64,000 nucleotides of DNA from Naasia sp. SYSU D00948 (GCF_017916515.1 NZ_JAFMTA010000001.1:806001-870000); one strand, 5' to 3'. Positions 17,296-26,177 are shown, numbered from the stretch's first letter. A program made the numbers and translations. Notes: generated by a model not told the origin, from the sequence alone.

Positions 17296-17368
17296 AGCCG
17301 ACTACGGGACTTGAACCCGTAACCGCCCGATTACAAGTCGGGTGCGCTACCAATTGCGCCAAGTCGGC
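17296..17368 (-). tRNA. tRNA-Thr (anticodon TGT)
   Basis: A 73-nt cloverleaf on the minus strand: acceptor stem GCCGACT / AGTCGGC, D-loop with TTGGTAG, anticodon loop CTTGTAA giving anticodon TGT, and T-arm ACGGG-TTCAAGT-CCCGT. CCA is not encoded. Its 3' half is duplicated at the far end of the mobile element, so this gene is the integration target. Confidence 0.95.
17307..17329. repeat. attachment-site core within tRNA-Thr
   Basis: Exact copy of 269-291, lying in the 3' half of the tRNA-Thr gene (variable loop to T-arm). Integration here keeps the tRNA intact, because the element supplies an equivalent 3' end. Confidence 0.85.
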
Positions 17369-17429
17369 CTGCGGGCTGGCGCCCGCGCACCCATCCTACG
17401 AAGCTCGCGGCCTCCCGATCCGCGACGGG

Positions 17430-17493
17430 AACGGCAACCGGAACGACGAGGGGCAACCGTGTCCGGTTGCCCTTCGTCGCTGGGGTTGCCGTT
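17430..17493. repeat. Long palindrome, copy 1
   Basis: A 64-bp imperfect palindrome with outer arms AACGGCAACC / GGTTGCCGTT, middle arms around ACGACGA / TCGTCG and inner arms GGGCAACCG / CGGTTGCCC around a 3-nt loop. A near copy occurs at 22381-22447 in the same orientation. Between the tRNA and the terminator of the giant surface-protein gene. Confidence 0.8.
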
Positions 17494-17500
17494 GTGACGG

Positions 17501-17534
17501 GGAAGGGCCCCGCGCTCACGCGCGGGGCCCTTCC
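17501..17534 (-). terminator. Intrinsic terminator hairpin of the giant Ig-like gene
   Basis: Perfect 15-bp stem (17501-17515 with 17520-17534) and a 4-nt loop, beginning 3 bp after the stop codon at 17537. Very GC-rich and without a T-run, as is common in high-GC actinobacteria. Confidence 0.75.
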
Positions 17535-17536
17535 GC

Positions 17537-20500
17537 TCACCGGAGGCCGATGTTGACGAAGTACGTCTGGCCGTCGTCGAGCTTCACGCCCACCCGCCAG
17601 TAGTTCCCGCCGGTGCCGGTCTTCCAGTTGTAGAGGTACTGCTGGGCCGCGGAGTCGTAGCGGTAGGTGGTCCCGCTGTCCGCCGAGGCCGTGTACACCG
17701 TCTCATCGACCGGCGCGGTCGTCGTCGAGCCCTTGACCGGGGTCAGCCACACCGGGGCCGTCGCCGCCTGGACCACGGTGCCGTCGTCCTTCTTGAGCTG
17801 GAACTTCGCGGGCACGGTGCTGCCGGCCTTGAAGATGCTCGTCGAGGCGCCGACCTGGTGGGCGGTGTCGTTGATCGGCTGGAGGAACCCGTCGAACCGG
17901 TAGATCACCCGGTAGGTGCCCGTGATCGTCGTCTTGTTCCCGACCTTGTCGGTCGCCGTCGCCGTGTAGGTGAAGGTGCCGACGCCGTTGGCGTTGCCGC
18001 CCGAGACGGTGACCGTGCAGGACGCCAGCCCCGAGAAGCTGTCGGTCGCGGTGCAGGTGGCCGCGGGGACCTTGCCCAGGGTGAAGGTGCCGCCCTGGAC
18101 GTTGACGTCCGCCGTGGTGAGCGTCGGCTTCTCCTGGTCGATGTTGATCCCGGTCACCGTCGCGGTCGCGGTGTTCCCGGCCTTGTCGGTCACCTTCCCG
18201 GTCGCCGTGTTGGCGCCGTTGGCGGAGAGGATCACGGGGTCCGGGCAGGTCGCCACGCCGGAGAGCGCGTCGCTGCAGGTGAAGGTCACCGTGACCGGAC
18301 CGCTGTACCAGCCGCTCGCGGTCTTCGTGCCGCTCGTGATCGCGCCCGTGATGGAGGGGGCGGTCTTGTCGAGCTTCACGGTGACCGAGTCGGTCCCGAC
18401 GTTGCCCGCGGTGTCCTTCGCCGTTCCCGTCACGACCTTGCCGGCCGTCTCGGTGGAGACGGTCACCGGAGCGGTCGTGCTGGCCACGCCCGAGCCGTGG
18501 TCGTCGTCCTTCGCGGAGAAGGTGACGGTCACGTCGGAGTTGTTCCAGTCGTCCGCGTTCGGGGCGGGGTTGAGGACGTGCGTCACGGTCGGGGCGATGT
18601 TGTCCCACTTGAGCGCCACGGCGTTCGCCGGCTCCGCGTTGCCCGCGTTGTCGACGGCCCAGTACCTCACCGAGGCCGCGCCGGTGCCGCTGAGCAAGAC
18701 GCTCACCGTGGCGCTCGCGCCGGCGTGCACCTGCTCGGCACCGCCGTTCACGACGTAGCGGATCTCCCGGACTCCGGACAGGCCCGCCTGGTCGACGGCC
18801 GTGAGCACGATGTTCGCGGTCTCGCCCTTGCAGTAGCCGTTCTCGGCGGTGCAGGTGTTGTTGCTCGTCGTGCTCGGCGCCTGGCCGTCGATGTTGATGC
18901 CGTCCACGGTCACCCGGGCGCTCGCGTTCCCGGCCACGTCGGTGGCGGGGTCGCTGGTCGCGCTCTGGTTCCCGCCGTTGCCCCTGACGGGGACGCTGGT
19001 CGGGCAGGACGCGACGCCGGACAGGCTGTCGGTGCACGCGAAGTCCACCGTCACCTCGCCGGTGTACCAACCGGCGGCGTTCGGCCGGGTCGTGGGCGCT
19101 CCGGTGACCACCGGCGCGGTCCGGTCGATCCGGATGCCGGAGACGGAGGCGGGCTCGCTGGTGTTGCCCGCTCTGTCACGGATGGTGACCGGTCCGGCGC
19201 CGAGGTTGGCGCCCTCGCCGGTGATCCTGCTGTCCGCCGGCTGGCTGCCGGAGTCGATCCCGGAGAGCGCGTCGTCCCCGACCCACTTGACCGTGACGTC
19301 GGTGTTGTACCACCCGGCGCCGTTCGGGTCGGAGGGCACCCCGACGAGGGTCGGCTTCACCATGTCGATGTTGACCGGGCCGTACTCGACCGCGTTGCGG
19401 TTGCCCGCCACGTCGACCGCGTCACCGCGGACGGTCTGGTTCGCGCCGCTGTTGGCGAGTGTGGTGTCGCCGGCGCAGCCCGCCACCCCGGCGATGCCGG
19501 AGTCCGCGTCCTCGCAGGTGAAGATGACGTCGACCGGGGTGTTGTTCCAGCCCGCGCCGTTCGCCGCCGGGCTCTGCGAGCCGCGGATCGTCGGCGGCGC
19601 CACGTCGACCTTCACCGTGAAGGAGCGCTTCGCCTCGGCGTTGCCGGCGTTGTCCACGGTCCAGTACTCGATCGTGTGCGTCCCCGTGCCGAGCTCGGCC
19701 TCGAAGCGCTCGCCGTAGGTCTGCTGGGCGCCACCGTCGATGCGGTAGTAGGTGGCGGCAACGCCGGAGCCGGTCTCGACGACCGCGAAGGCCACCGGGA
19801 TGCCGCTCGTGACGAACCAGCCGCTCGCCGGGGAGATCGGGTCGATCACCGTGGTGACGGGAGCGGTGCGGTCGACCCTCACGTCGACCGGCGCACCGGC
19901 CTTCTCGACGAGACCAGCGTTGTCCACGCTCCAGAACTCGACCGTGTACTCGCCGTCCTCGACGAAGGCGATCGGCCCGGTGTACGTCTGCTGCGCTCCG
20001 TCGTTGACGGTGTAGTGAGTCGCCGCGACGCCCGAGAGGTTGTCGGATGCGGTCAGGGTCACGCTCGCCCCGGTCGTCGCCCAGCCGGAGTCGCCGACCC
20101 CGCTGACGGACCCGGTCGTCGTGGGCGCGGCCCGATCGATCTTGATGCCCGAGACGGTCGTGGTCGCGGCGTTGCCGGCCACGTCGACACAGGTCGCGGT
20201 GGAGGACAGGTTCGCGCCCTCACCGGAGACGAGTGTGTCGGAGGGCCCGGCGGCGACACCGGACAGCGCGTCGGTGCAGGTCCAGCTGACCGTCACATCG
20301 CCGGTGTGCCATCCGGCCGCGAAGGTCCCCTTCAGGACGGGCGCGGTCCGGTCGATGTCGATCCCGCTGACCGTCGCGCGGCCGGTGTTCCCGGCGGCGT
20401 CGGTCGCCTCGCCCGTCGCCGAGCGGTCCGCGCCCTCGGTGAGGACGGTGGGAGCGGACGTGGTGGTCACACCGGAGAGCGCGTCCGTGGCGGAGTAGGT

Positions 20501-22234
20501 CACCGTCACGTCCTCGTTGTACCAGCCCGCCTCGTTGGGCGTGCCGGTGACGGAGGCGGACACCTGCGGGGCGGTCGTGTCGATGTTGACGGTGGCGCTG
20601 TCCGTCGCCGTGTTGCCGGCGCCGTCCGTGGCGGTGCCGCCGACCGTGTGCGAGCCCTCGGCGGACTTCGTGACGGGAGCGGTGCAGCCGGCCACGCCGG
20701 AGCCGCCCTGGTCCTCGCAGACGAAGGTGACGGTCACGGCACCGTTCGTCCATGCGCCGTCGCTGTAGCTGCTGGGGGCGAAGGTGTGGCCGATCGTGGG
20801 CGCCGTCCTGTCGATCAGGATCGTCGCCGTCCGCGGGGCCTCGGCGTTGCCCGCCTTGTCGACGCTGAAGTAGGTGACGGTGTGCTCGCCCTCGGTGGAG
20901 AGGGTGAAGCGGGTGCCGGTCTGAGCGGCTCCACCGTCGATCGTGTACGAGGTGGAGGCGACGCCGGACAGCCCGTCGGTGGGGGTCAGCGAGACGTTCA
21001 CGCTGCCGTTGACCCAGGTGTTGGACGCGCCGCTGATGCCCGTGGTGGGGGCGGTGCGGTCGATGTTGACCGCCGGGCTGCTCGTCGCGGTGGTGGAGAG
21101 GCCGGCTCCGTTGCTGACGGTGGTCGAGCTCGTCAGTCCGGAACCCTCACCGGTGATGAGGGTGTTCGCGGGCGGAGTGGGGATGCCGGACTCCGGGTCG
21201 GCGGCGGTCCACTTCACGGCGACGTCGCCCGCGTACCAGCCGTTGCCGTTCGGCTGGGTCGTGGGAGCGCCGGACAGGGTGGGGGCCGTCGTGTCGACGT
21301 TCCTGACCTCGACGCTGGTGGTGGTCGTGTTGCCCGCTCGGTCGGTCGCCGTGCCGGTCACCGTGCCGTTCGCCGTGACCGTGATGCTGCTCGACGCCGG
21401 GTTGGTGCCGTCGGCGACACAGGAGGCGATCCCGGACGACTGCCCGCCGCCGGAGTTCGAGTCCGCACACGTGAAGGTCACGGTCGTGGGCTGGCCGAAG
21501 CCGGCCGTCGTCTGCGTGGCCGTGATGGTGGGTGCCGCCTTGTCGACCCGCACGGTCACCGATCCCGGCGCTCCCAGGTTGCCGAGCCGGTCGGCCTGAG
21601 CGAGCGTGGTGAGGTCGGTCACACCGTTGGAGGTCACGGTGTTCGTGCGGAACGGCTGCGTCCCCGCCACGCCGACGCCGCCCCCGAGGTCGGTCGCGGT
21701 CCAGGCGACCGTGACGTCCGCGTTGTTCCAGCCCGCCGCGTTCGGCGTGGGGGTGATCGCGGAGGTCACGACAGGCCCGGTGTTGTCGCGGACGTAGAAG
21801 GCGGAGCTGTTGGTCGCGGTGGTGGTGCACCTGTCGTTGTTGTTGAACGCCCCGGTGGCCGCGACCGTCACCGCGGTCCCTCCCTCTCCAGCGGGAGCCG
21901 TGAGGTTGAAGGTCCACGTCGTCTTGGCGGTCGCGGACACCTGACGGGCGGTGTGGGCACCGGCGACGTCGACGCACTTGGTGCCGGCCGGGGTGGTGAC
22001 CGTGAGCGTGACCGGGGAGCCGCTCTTCGCGTAGAGGACGCCGCCCACCTCGAGCGTGCCGGTCCCGCCGGTGAACCGGGCGGAAGCGACATCGGCCGCG
22101 ATCGCCGCGGTGACCGGCGCGTTGAAGGTGCTGAACAGCACCGCGAGGACGGCGAGGACGGCGAGCCAGAGGGGTCGCCGTCTGCCGTTCGGCTCGGCTG
22201 CCTTAGCCGAGTTGAAGAACAGTGGGGAGCGCAT
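17537..22234 (-). CDS. Giant secreted Ig-like repeat protein with C-terminal PxKF domain
   Basis: 1565 aa. N-terminal signal: charged start, then PLWLAVLAVLAVLFSTF and an Ala-rich cleavage region near residue 47. The body is about fifteen tandem 80-95-aa repeats, each closing with a linker such as NIDRTAPT, VRVDRTAPV or IDIDRTAPV. Many contain WTATDALSGVA and DNAGNAE-type motifs, as in OmpL47-like/bacterial Ig-like surface domains; several also carry paired Cys. The end (STVPAKFQLKKDDG...YRVGVKLDDG-like) matches a PxKF domain. No LPXTG or hydrophobic anchor is present, so it is probably released or loosely wall-bound. Family members are adhesin or matrix-like proteins; the ligand is unknown. 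Start: ATG with AAGG eight bases upstream. The promoter region has tandem GTTCA palindromes. Confidence 0.88.
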   Translation of the reverse strand: MRSPLFFNSAKAAEPNGRRRPLWLAVLAVLAVLFSTFNAPVTAAIAADVASARFTGGTGTLEVGGVLYAKSGSPVTLTVTTPAGTKCVDVAGAHTARQVSATAKTTWTFNLTAPAGEGGTAVTVAATGAFNNNDRCTTTATNSSAFYVRDNTGPVVTSAITPTPNAAGWNNADVTVAWTATDLGGGVGVAGTQPFRTNTVTSNGVTDLTTLAQADRLGNLGAPGSVTVRVDKAAPTITATQTTAGFGQPTTVTFTCADSNSGGGQSSGIASCVADGTNPASSSITVTANGTVTGTATDRAGNTTTTSVEVRNVDTTAPTLSGAPTTQPNGNGWYAGDVAVKWTAADPESGIPTPPANTLITGEGSGLTSSTTVSNGAGLSTTATSSPAVNIDRTAPTTGISGASNTWVNGSVNVSLTPTDGLSGVASTSYTIDGGAAQTGTRFTLSTEGEHTVTYFSVDKAGNAEAPRTATILIDRTAPTIGHTFAPSSYSDGAWTNGAVTVTFVCEDQGGSGVAGCTAPVTKSAEGSHTVGGTATDGAGNTATDSATVNIDTTAPQVSASVTGTPNEAGWYNEDVTVTYSATDALSGVTTTSAPTVLTEGADRSATGEATDAAGNTGRATVSGIDIDRTAPVLKGTFAAGWHTGDVTVSWTCTDALSGVAAGPSDTLVSGEGANLSSTATCVDVAGNAATTTVSGIKIDRAAPTTTGSVSGVGDSGWATTGASVTLTASDNLSGVAATHYTVNDGAQQTYTGPIAFVEDGEYTVEFWSVDNAGLVEKAGAPVDVRVDRTAPVTTVIDPISPASGWFVTSGIPVAFAVVETGSGVAATYYRIDGGAQQTYGERFEAELGTGTHTIEYWTVDNAGNAEAKRSFTVKVDVAPPTIRGSQSPAANGAGWNNTPVDVIFTCEDADSGIAGVAGCAGDTTLANSGANQTVRGDAVDVAGNRNAVEYGPVNIDMVKPTLVGVPSDPNGAGWYNTDVTVKWVGDDALSGIDSGSQPADSRITGEGANLGAGPVTIRDRAGNTSEPASVSGIRIDRTAPVVTGAPTTRPNAAGWYTGEVTVDFACTDSLSGVASCPTSVPVRGNGGNQSATSDPATDVAGNASARVTVDGINIDGQAPSTTSNNTCTAENGYCKGETANIVLTAVDQAGLSGVREIRYVVNGGAEQVHAGASATVSVLLSGTGAASVRYWAVDNAGNAEPANAVALKWDNIAPTVTHVLNPAPNADDWNNSDVTVTFSAKDDDHGSGVASTTAPVTVSTETAGKVVTGTAKDTAGNVGTDSVTVKLDKTAPSITGAITSGTKTASGWYSGPVTVTFTCSDALSGVATCPDPVILSANGANTATGKVTDKAGNTATATVTGINIDQEKPTLTTADVNVQGGTFTLGKVPAATCTATDSFSGLASCTVTVSGGNANGVGTFTYTATATDKVGNKTTITGTYRVIYRFDGFLQPINDTAHQVGASTSIFKAGSTVPAKFQLKKDDGTVVQAATAPVWLTPVKGSTTTAPVDETVYTASADSGTTYRYDSAAQQYLYNWKTGTGGNYWRVGVKLDDGQTYFVNIGLR

Positions 22235-22313
22235 TCGGGAATCCTTCGGAGGGGATGAGCGGGGACTTCTCCCGAAGGTAAGTGGACGCTTCAGCGGTGG
22301 GGAGGCCTGCGCC

Positions 22314-22374
22314 GTTCAAAGGCCTGAACACCGCCCCGTCAGCCCGTTCAAATACCTGAACACGCGCCGTTCAG
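22314..22374. promoter_or_regulatory. Tandem GTTCA-N6-TGAAC operators upstream of the giant gene
   Basis: GTTCAAAGGCCTGAAC at 22314-22329 and GTTCAAATACCTGAAC at 22346-22361 are near-identical palindromes exactly 32 bp apart (about three helical turns). A half-site GTTCAG follows at 22369. They lie 80-140 bp upstream of the start codon of the minus-strand giant gene, a position suited to a dimeric regulator binding cooperatively. The regulator is unknown. Confidence 0.6.
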
Positions 22375-22380
22375 GCGCCT

Positions 22381-22447
22381 CGACGGCAACGGGAACGACA
22401 AAGGGCAACCGTTTCCGGTTGCCCTTTGTCGCTGGTGTTGCCGGTCG
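22381..22447. repeat. Long palindrome, copy 2
   Basis: Near copy of 17430-17493, with inner arms GGGCAACCG / CGGTTGCCC and the same ACGAC...GTCGC middle section. It lies between the giant gene and the DsbA-like gene, close to the 3' end of the latter, and may also act as its terminator. Confidence 0.8.
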
Positions 22448-22505
22448 TTACCGGCGCCGCCGTTCCGTCGCGGCGCTGCCGTCGGCTCAGCCGGCTGGCT
22501 CCGCC

Positions 22506-23423
22506 TCAGGCCGCCGGGGTCGGCGTCGGCGTCGGCGTCGGTGTCGGCGTCGGCGTGGCCGAGGCCTCCGCCGTCTGCTCGAGCACGAAGGCCGCGAACT
22601 CCGTGGGGTCGGTCAGCGACCCCTGGTACTGCGCGCCGTTCACAAGGACCGTCGGTGTCCCCGTCACCTTCGGGACGTCGGTGTTCGGCAGAGGTCCGGT
22701 CAGCGCGCGGGTGGTGGCGTCGGTCACCCAATTGTTGAAGGAGCCGTCCTCGATGCAGTCCTCGATGCGCCCGGACGACGAGACGCCCGCCTCCTCCGCG
22801 AGCTCGACGAGCTCGTCGTTCTCGAGGCCTGCGGTGCCCTCCGCGGGCTGGTTCTCGAAGAGCAGGGAGTTGAACGCGTAGAAGGAGTCCGGCGAGTAGT
22901 TGGCGACGCAGGCGGCCGCATTCGCCGCTCGGGTCGAGTACCGGGTCCCCTGCGACTGGCTGTTGAGGATCGAGATCGGGTGGATCTCGACGGTGGCGCT
23001 GCCCTCGGTGACCCAGCTCTCGATCTGCTCGCTGTTGGTGCTCTCGAACTGGCCGCAGAACGGGCAGAGGTAGTCCACGTACACCTGGATGTCGACGACC
23101 CCGGGCGGGTTCGCCTCGGAGGGCACCGGGTCGGAGCCCGCGGGCAGGGCCGCGGTCGTCACCGCGCGGAGCTCCTGGCCGATCTTGATGCCGTCGCTCG
23201 CCATGTTCGCGGGACCGGGGCCCGCGGGCCGGATCGAGGTGAAGATGATGAAGGCGATGATCGCGACCACGGCGATCGCGGCGATGCCGATGCCGCTGCC
23301 GAGCAGGACCTTGTTCCGCCGCTCGCGCCGCTTCTGCTCCTCACGGAGCTGGCGGGCCTTCTCCCGTGCGGCGTCACGACGCTCGTTCTTCGAAGGCCTG
23401 GCAGATCCTCCGCCGATGGTCAC
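22506..23423 (-). CDS. Membrane-anchored DsbA-family thioredoxin-like protein
   Basis: 305 aa. A long basic cytoplasmic N-terminus (1-35) precedes one membrane segment (about 39-65, VLLGSGIGIAAIAVVAIIAF). The extracytoplasmic domain has the redox motif CPFC (VDYLCPFCGQFE, near residue 120), the cis-Pro region TGTPTVLVNG and a DsbA-like helical insert containing further Cys residues. The protein ends in a repetitive (PT)n tail. Role: disulfide exchange in secreted or cell-surface proteins. It is next to the Cys-containing giant Ig-like protein, transcribed in the same direction 271 bp upstream, so it could help fold it. That link is an inference. Confidence 0.88.
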   Translation of the reverse strand: MTIGGGSARPSKNERRDAAREKARQLREEQKRRERRNKVLLGSGIGIAAIAVVAIIAFIIFTSIRPAGPGPANMASDGIKIGQELRAVTTAALPAGSDPVPSEANPPGVVDIQVYVDYLCPFCGQFESTNSEQIESWVTEGSATVEIHPISILNSQSQGTRYSTRAANAAACVANYSPDSFYAFNSLLFENQPAEGTAGLENDELVELAEEAGVSSSGRIEDCIEDGSFNNWVTDATTRALTGPLPNTDVPKVTGTPTVLVNGAQYQGSLTDPTEFAAFVLEQTAEASATPTPTPTPTPTPTPAA

Positions 23424-23664
23424 AGCTGAACTCCTAGTGATGGGCGCGCGAGAGCACGCGAGATGCGCTCAGCATCGTAGGGGCTGGGTGCTGGGAATCG
23501 TCGCCACGGCGGCTGGACGGCGCGTCAACGCCCGCCAGCCGTTTCCTCACCGCGATGCGTCGAACAGTGCAATACTGAGCCGAGTCGGTTCCGATGGCGG
23601 GCCGACATTTCCATCACTACGGATCGTCCGGCACGTACCTGCCGGTGAAGGAGACGACGCCACC

Positions 23665-24765
23665 ATGGCAACTGTCACGTTCGACAATGCAACCCGGCTC
23701 TACCCGGGCTCCAACCGCCCCGCGGTCGACGCGCTCAACCTCGACATCGCGGACGGCGAGTTCCTCGTCCTCGTCGGCCCCTCCGGCTGTGGCAAGTCCA
23801 CGTCGCTGCGCATGCTGGCGGGCCTCGAGGAGGTCAACTCCGGCCGCATCCTCATCGGCGACCGCGACGTCACCGACGTCCCGCCGAAGGACCGTGACAT
23901 CGCCATGGTCTTCCAGAACTACGCGCTCTACCCGCACATGACCGTCGCGGAGAACATGGGCTTCGCGCTGAAGATCGCGGGCATCGGCAAGGACGAGCGC
24001 GCCTCGCGCGTGCTCGAGGCGGCCCGCCTCCTCGACCTGGAGCCCTACCTCAACCGCAAGCCCAAGGCCCTCTCCGGCGGTCAGCGTCAGCGCGTCGCGA
24101 TGGGCCGCGCGATCGTCCGTCAGCCGCAGGTGTTCCTCATGGACGAGCCGCTGTCGAACCTCGACGCCAAGCTCCGCGTCCAGACCCGCACGCAGATCGC
24201 GTCGCTCCAGCGCCGCCTCGGCGTCACCACCGTCTACGTCACGCACGACCAGACGGAGGCCCTGACGATGGGCGACCGCATCGCGGTCCTCAAGGACGGC
24301 ATCCTGCAGCAGGTCGGCAGCCCGCGCGACCTCTACGAGAAGCCGAACAACGTGTTCGTCGCCGGCTTCATCGGCAGCCCGGCCATGAACCTGTTCCCGG
24401 CGGACATCGCCGAGGGCGGCGTCCGGTTCGGCACGGCGGTCGTCGGCGCCGGCCGCGACGAGGTGGGCCGTGCACACGGCAGCCAGGTCACCGTGGGTGT
24501 CCGCCCCGAGGACCTCGTCGTCTCGACGGCCCGCGGCGAGGGTCTCCAGGTGGAGGTCGACCTCGTCGAGGAGCTCGGCGCGGACGGCTACCTCTACGGC
24601 CACTCGGAGGTGGACGGCAAGCGCACCGACATCGTCGCCCGAGTCGACGGCCGCGTTCACCCGAACGCCGGTGACACGGTGTACCTCATGCCGCAGCCGG
24701 GCCACGTGCACATCTTCGACATGGAGACCGGCGAGCGCCTCACCCAGAAGGCGATCGCGCACTAG
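23665..24765 (+). CDS. Sugar ABC transporter ATP-binding protein (MsmX/UgpC/MsiK type)
   Basis: 366 aa from the ATG at 23665, with GGAG upstream; the longer open frame reads as noncoding. Walker [11 protein letters not shown]-loop VFQNYALYPHM, signature LSGGQRQRV, Walker B VFLMDEPLSNLDAK and switch THDQTEA are all present. The C-terminal TOBE/OB regulatory domain ends in a PGHVHIFD motif. In Gram-positive bacteria such orphan ATPases energise several carbohydrate importers. No permease is adjacent, and the xylo-oligosaccharide importer at 57954-61193 lacks an ATPase, so this is a likely partner. Followed by a strong terminator. Confidence 0.93.
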   Translation: MATVTFDNATRLYPGSNRPAVDALNLDIADGEFLVLVGPSGCGKSTSLRMLAGLEEVNSGRILIGDRDVTDVPPKDRDIAMVFQNYALYPHMTVAENMGFALKIAGIGKDERASRVLEAARLLDLEPYLNRKPKALSGGQRQRVAMGRAIVRQPQVFLMDEPLSNLDAKLRVQTRTQIASLQRRLGVTTVYVTHDQTEALTMGDRIAVLKDGILQQVGSPRDLYEKPNNVFVAGFIGSPAMNLFPADIAEGGVRFGTAVVGAGRDEVGRAHGSQVTVGVRPEDLVVSTARGEGLQVEVDLVEELGADGYLYGHSEVDGKRTDIVARVDGRVHPNAGDTVYLMPQPGHVHIFDMETGERLTQKAIAH

Positions 24766-24781
24766 GACACAGGGATCGAAG

Positions 24782-24810
24782 GGGCCCGCCGCGACGTCCG
24801 CGGCGGGCCC
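24782..24810 (+). terminator. Intrinsic terminator after the sugar ATPase gene
   Basis: Perfect 12-bp stem GGGCCCGCCGCG (24782-24793) / CGCGGCGGGCCC (24799-24810) with a 5-nt loop, followed by TTTCGCCT. Confidence 0.85.
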
Positions 24811-24859
24811 TTTCGCCTGTGATCGACTTTCCACAGCGCACCTCTAGGCTGGACTACCT

Positions 24860-26152
24860 ATGCCAACCCGCGGCTCCCTCAACATCACGGCAGCGATGGT
24901 CGACCCCGCGCTGCTCGACCTTCCCTGGCACCTCCCCCTCGAGGAGTGGCCGGACAAGAACATCGCGTCCCTGCCGAAGGGCATCTCCCGGCACCTCGTC
25001 CGGTTCGTGAACCTCTCCGGCTACGTCATCGCCGTCAAGGAGACCTCGGAGGACCTCGCGCGCCGGGAGTACGAGATGCTGCGCACGCTGCAGCGCCTCG
25101 AGGTCCCCTGCGTCGACCCCGTCGCGGTGATCTCGAACCGCACCGATCTCGACGGGGCGCCGCTCGACGCCGTCCTCGTGACGCGCCACCTGAAGTTCTC
25201 CCTGCCGTACCGCGCCCTGTTCTCGCAGGCGCTGCGGCCCGACACGGCCACGCGTCTCGTCGATGCGCTCGCCCTGCTGCTCGTCCGGCTGCACGTCATC
25301 GGCTTCTTCTGGGGCGACGTGTCCCTCTCCAACACGCTGTTCCGGCGGGATGCCGGCTCCTTCGCGGCCTACCTCGTGGACGCCGAGACCGGGAAGCTGT
25401 ACCCGGGCGGCCTCTCCAACGGTCAGCGGGAGAACGACGTGGAGATCGCCCGCGTCAACATCGCCGGCGAGCTCATGGACCTCGAGGCCGGCGGGCGCGT
25501 GGAGGAGGACCTCGACCCCGTCGAGGTCAGCGAGCGCATCGTCGCCCAGTACCGCACGCTCTGGAAGGAGCTCACGGGCTGGGAGATGTTCCCGCGGAAC
25601 GAGCGGTGGCGCATCAACCAGCGGGTCGACCGTCTCAACGAGCTCGGCTTCGACATCGACGAGCTCGCCATCAAGACGGACGAGACCGGCACGCAGGTCC
25701 GCATCCAGCCGAAGGTCGTCGACGCGGGCCATCACTCACGGCGTCTGCTGCGCCTCACCGGCATCGACGCCCAGGAGAACCAGGCCCGCCGGCTCCTCAA
25801 CGACCTCGACTCGTACCGCGCCACCTTCGGCCTGGAGGGCATGGACGAGGAGGCGGTCGCCCACGAGTGGGTCGCCCAGGTCTTCGAGCCCGTGGTCCGG
25901 GCCATCCCCCGCGACCTCAAGGGCAAGCTCGAGCCGGCTGAGGTCTTCCACCAGTTGCTCGAGCACCGCTGGTTCATGTCGCAGAAGCAGAACCGGGACG
26001 TGCCGCTCGCCGAGGCGGTCGCCGCCTACATCGACGAGGTGCTCCGCCACCGGCGCGACGAGGCGACGATGCTCAATCCGCCGACGGCGTCGATTGCAGT
26101 ACCGGTGGGCGCCGACGAGGACGACGACGACGACTGGCGCTCGAAGGTCTGA
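24860..26152 (+). CDS. DUF4032 / LPS-kinase-like family protein
   Basis: 430 aa. The protein matches the conserved actinobacterial DUF4032 family: an N-terminal kinase-like region with GYVIAVKET (a Lys as in the kinase beta-3 strand), a FFWGDVSLSNTLF segment resembling the HxD-N catalytic loop of Kdo/WaaP-type kinases, and LVDAETGKL resembling the DFG-like metal-binding Asp. The C-terminal part (from about residue 270) is the DUF4032 region. Activity has not been established as far as I know; a small-molecule or lipid kinase is suggested by the motifs. The gene stands alone between two terminators. The acidic tail (EDDDDDW) is unusual. Confidence 0.85.
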   Translation: MPTRGSLNITAAMVDPALLDLPWHLPLEEWPDKNIASLPKGISRHLVRFVNLSGYVIAVKETSEDLARREYEMLRTLQRLEVPCVDPVAVISNRTDLDGAPLDAVLVTRHLKFSLPYRALFSQALRPDTATRLVDALALLLVRLHVIGFFWGDVSLSNTLFRRDAGSFAAYLVDAETGKLYPGGLSNGQRENDVEIARVNIAGELMDLEAGGRVEEDLDPVEVSERIVAQYRTLWKELTGWEMFPRNERWRINQRVDRLNELGFDIDELAIKTDETGTQVRIQPKVVDAGHHSRRLLRLTGIDAQENQARRLLNDLDSYRATFGLEGMDEEAVAHEWVAQVFEPVVRAIPRDLKGKLEPAEVFHQLLEHRWFMSQKQNRDVPLAEAVAAYIDEVLRHRRDEATMLNPPTASIAVPVGADEDDDDDWRSKV

Positions 26153-26177
26153 CTCGCGCTCGGCGCACCGGGGATCA

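Larger units (their letters stand above)
262..17329. mobile_element. Integrative mobilizable element inserted in tRNA-Thr(UGU)
   Basis: The ends are defined by a 23-bp exact direct repeat (269-291 and 17307-17329) that matches the T-arm side of the tRNA-Thr gene; weaker similarity extends outward through the acceptor stem. The right end carries xis and a tyrosine integrase next to the intact tRNA, the usual layout for elements that integrate into tRNA 3' ends. Other hallmarks are a MobF relaxase-helicase, an inverted-repeat-rich noncoding region and cargo genes of unknown or defence-like type. No T4SS, FtsK-like translocase or replication initiator was recognised, so transfer probably needs a helper. 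Several cargo genes are decayed while int, xis and the relaxase look intact. Confidence 0.85.

Noticed and set aside
17537-22234. Possible CRISPR or tandem DNA repeat because of regular spacing in the giant gene
   Set aside because: The regularity comes from coding Ig-like repeats with divergent DNA; there are no identical repeat units with unique spacers.
17858-22258. 1466-aa plus-strand open frame opposite the giant Ig-like gene
   Set aside because: Composition is the Arg/Gly/Val-rich pattern of an antisense shadow in high-GC DNA; the minus strand has a signal peptide, repeats and a PxKF domain.
22506-22560. Microsatellite-like GGCGTC run
   Set aside because: It encodes the (PT)n tail of the DsbA-like protein in frame, so it is a coding low-complexity tail and not a separate element.
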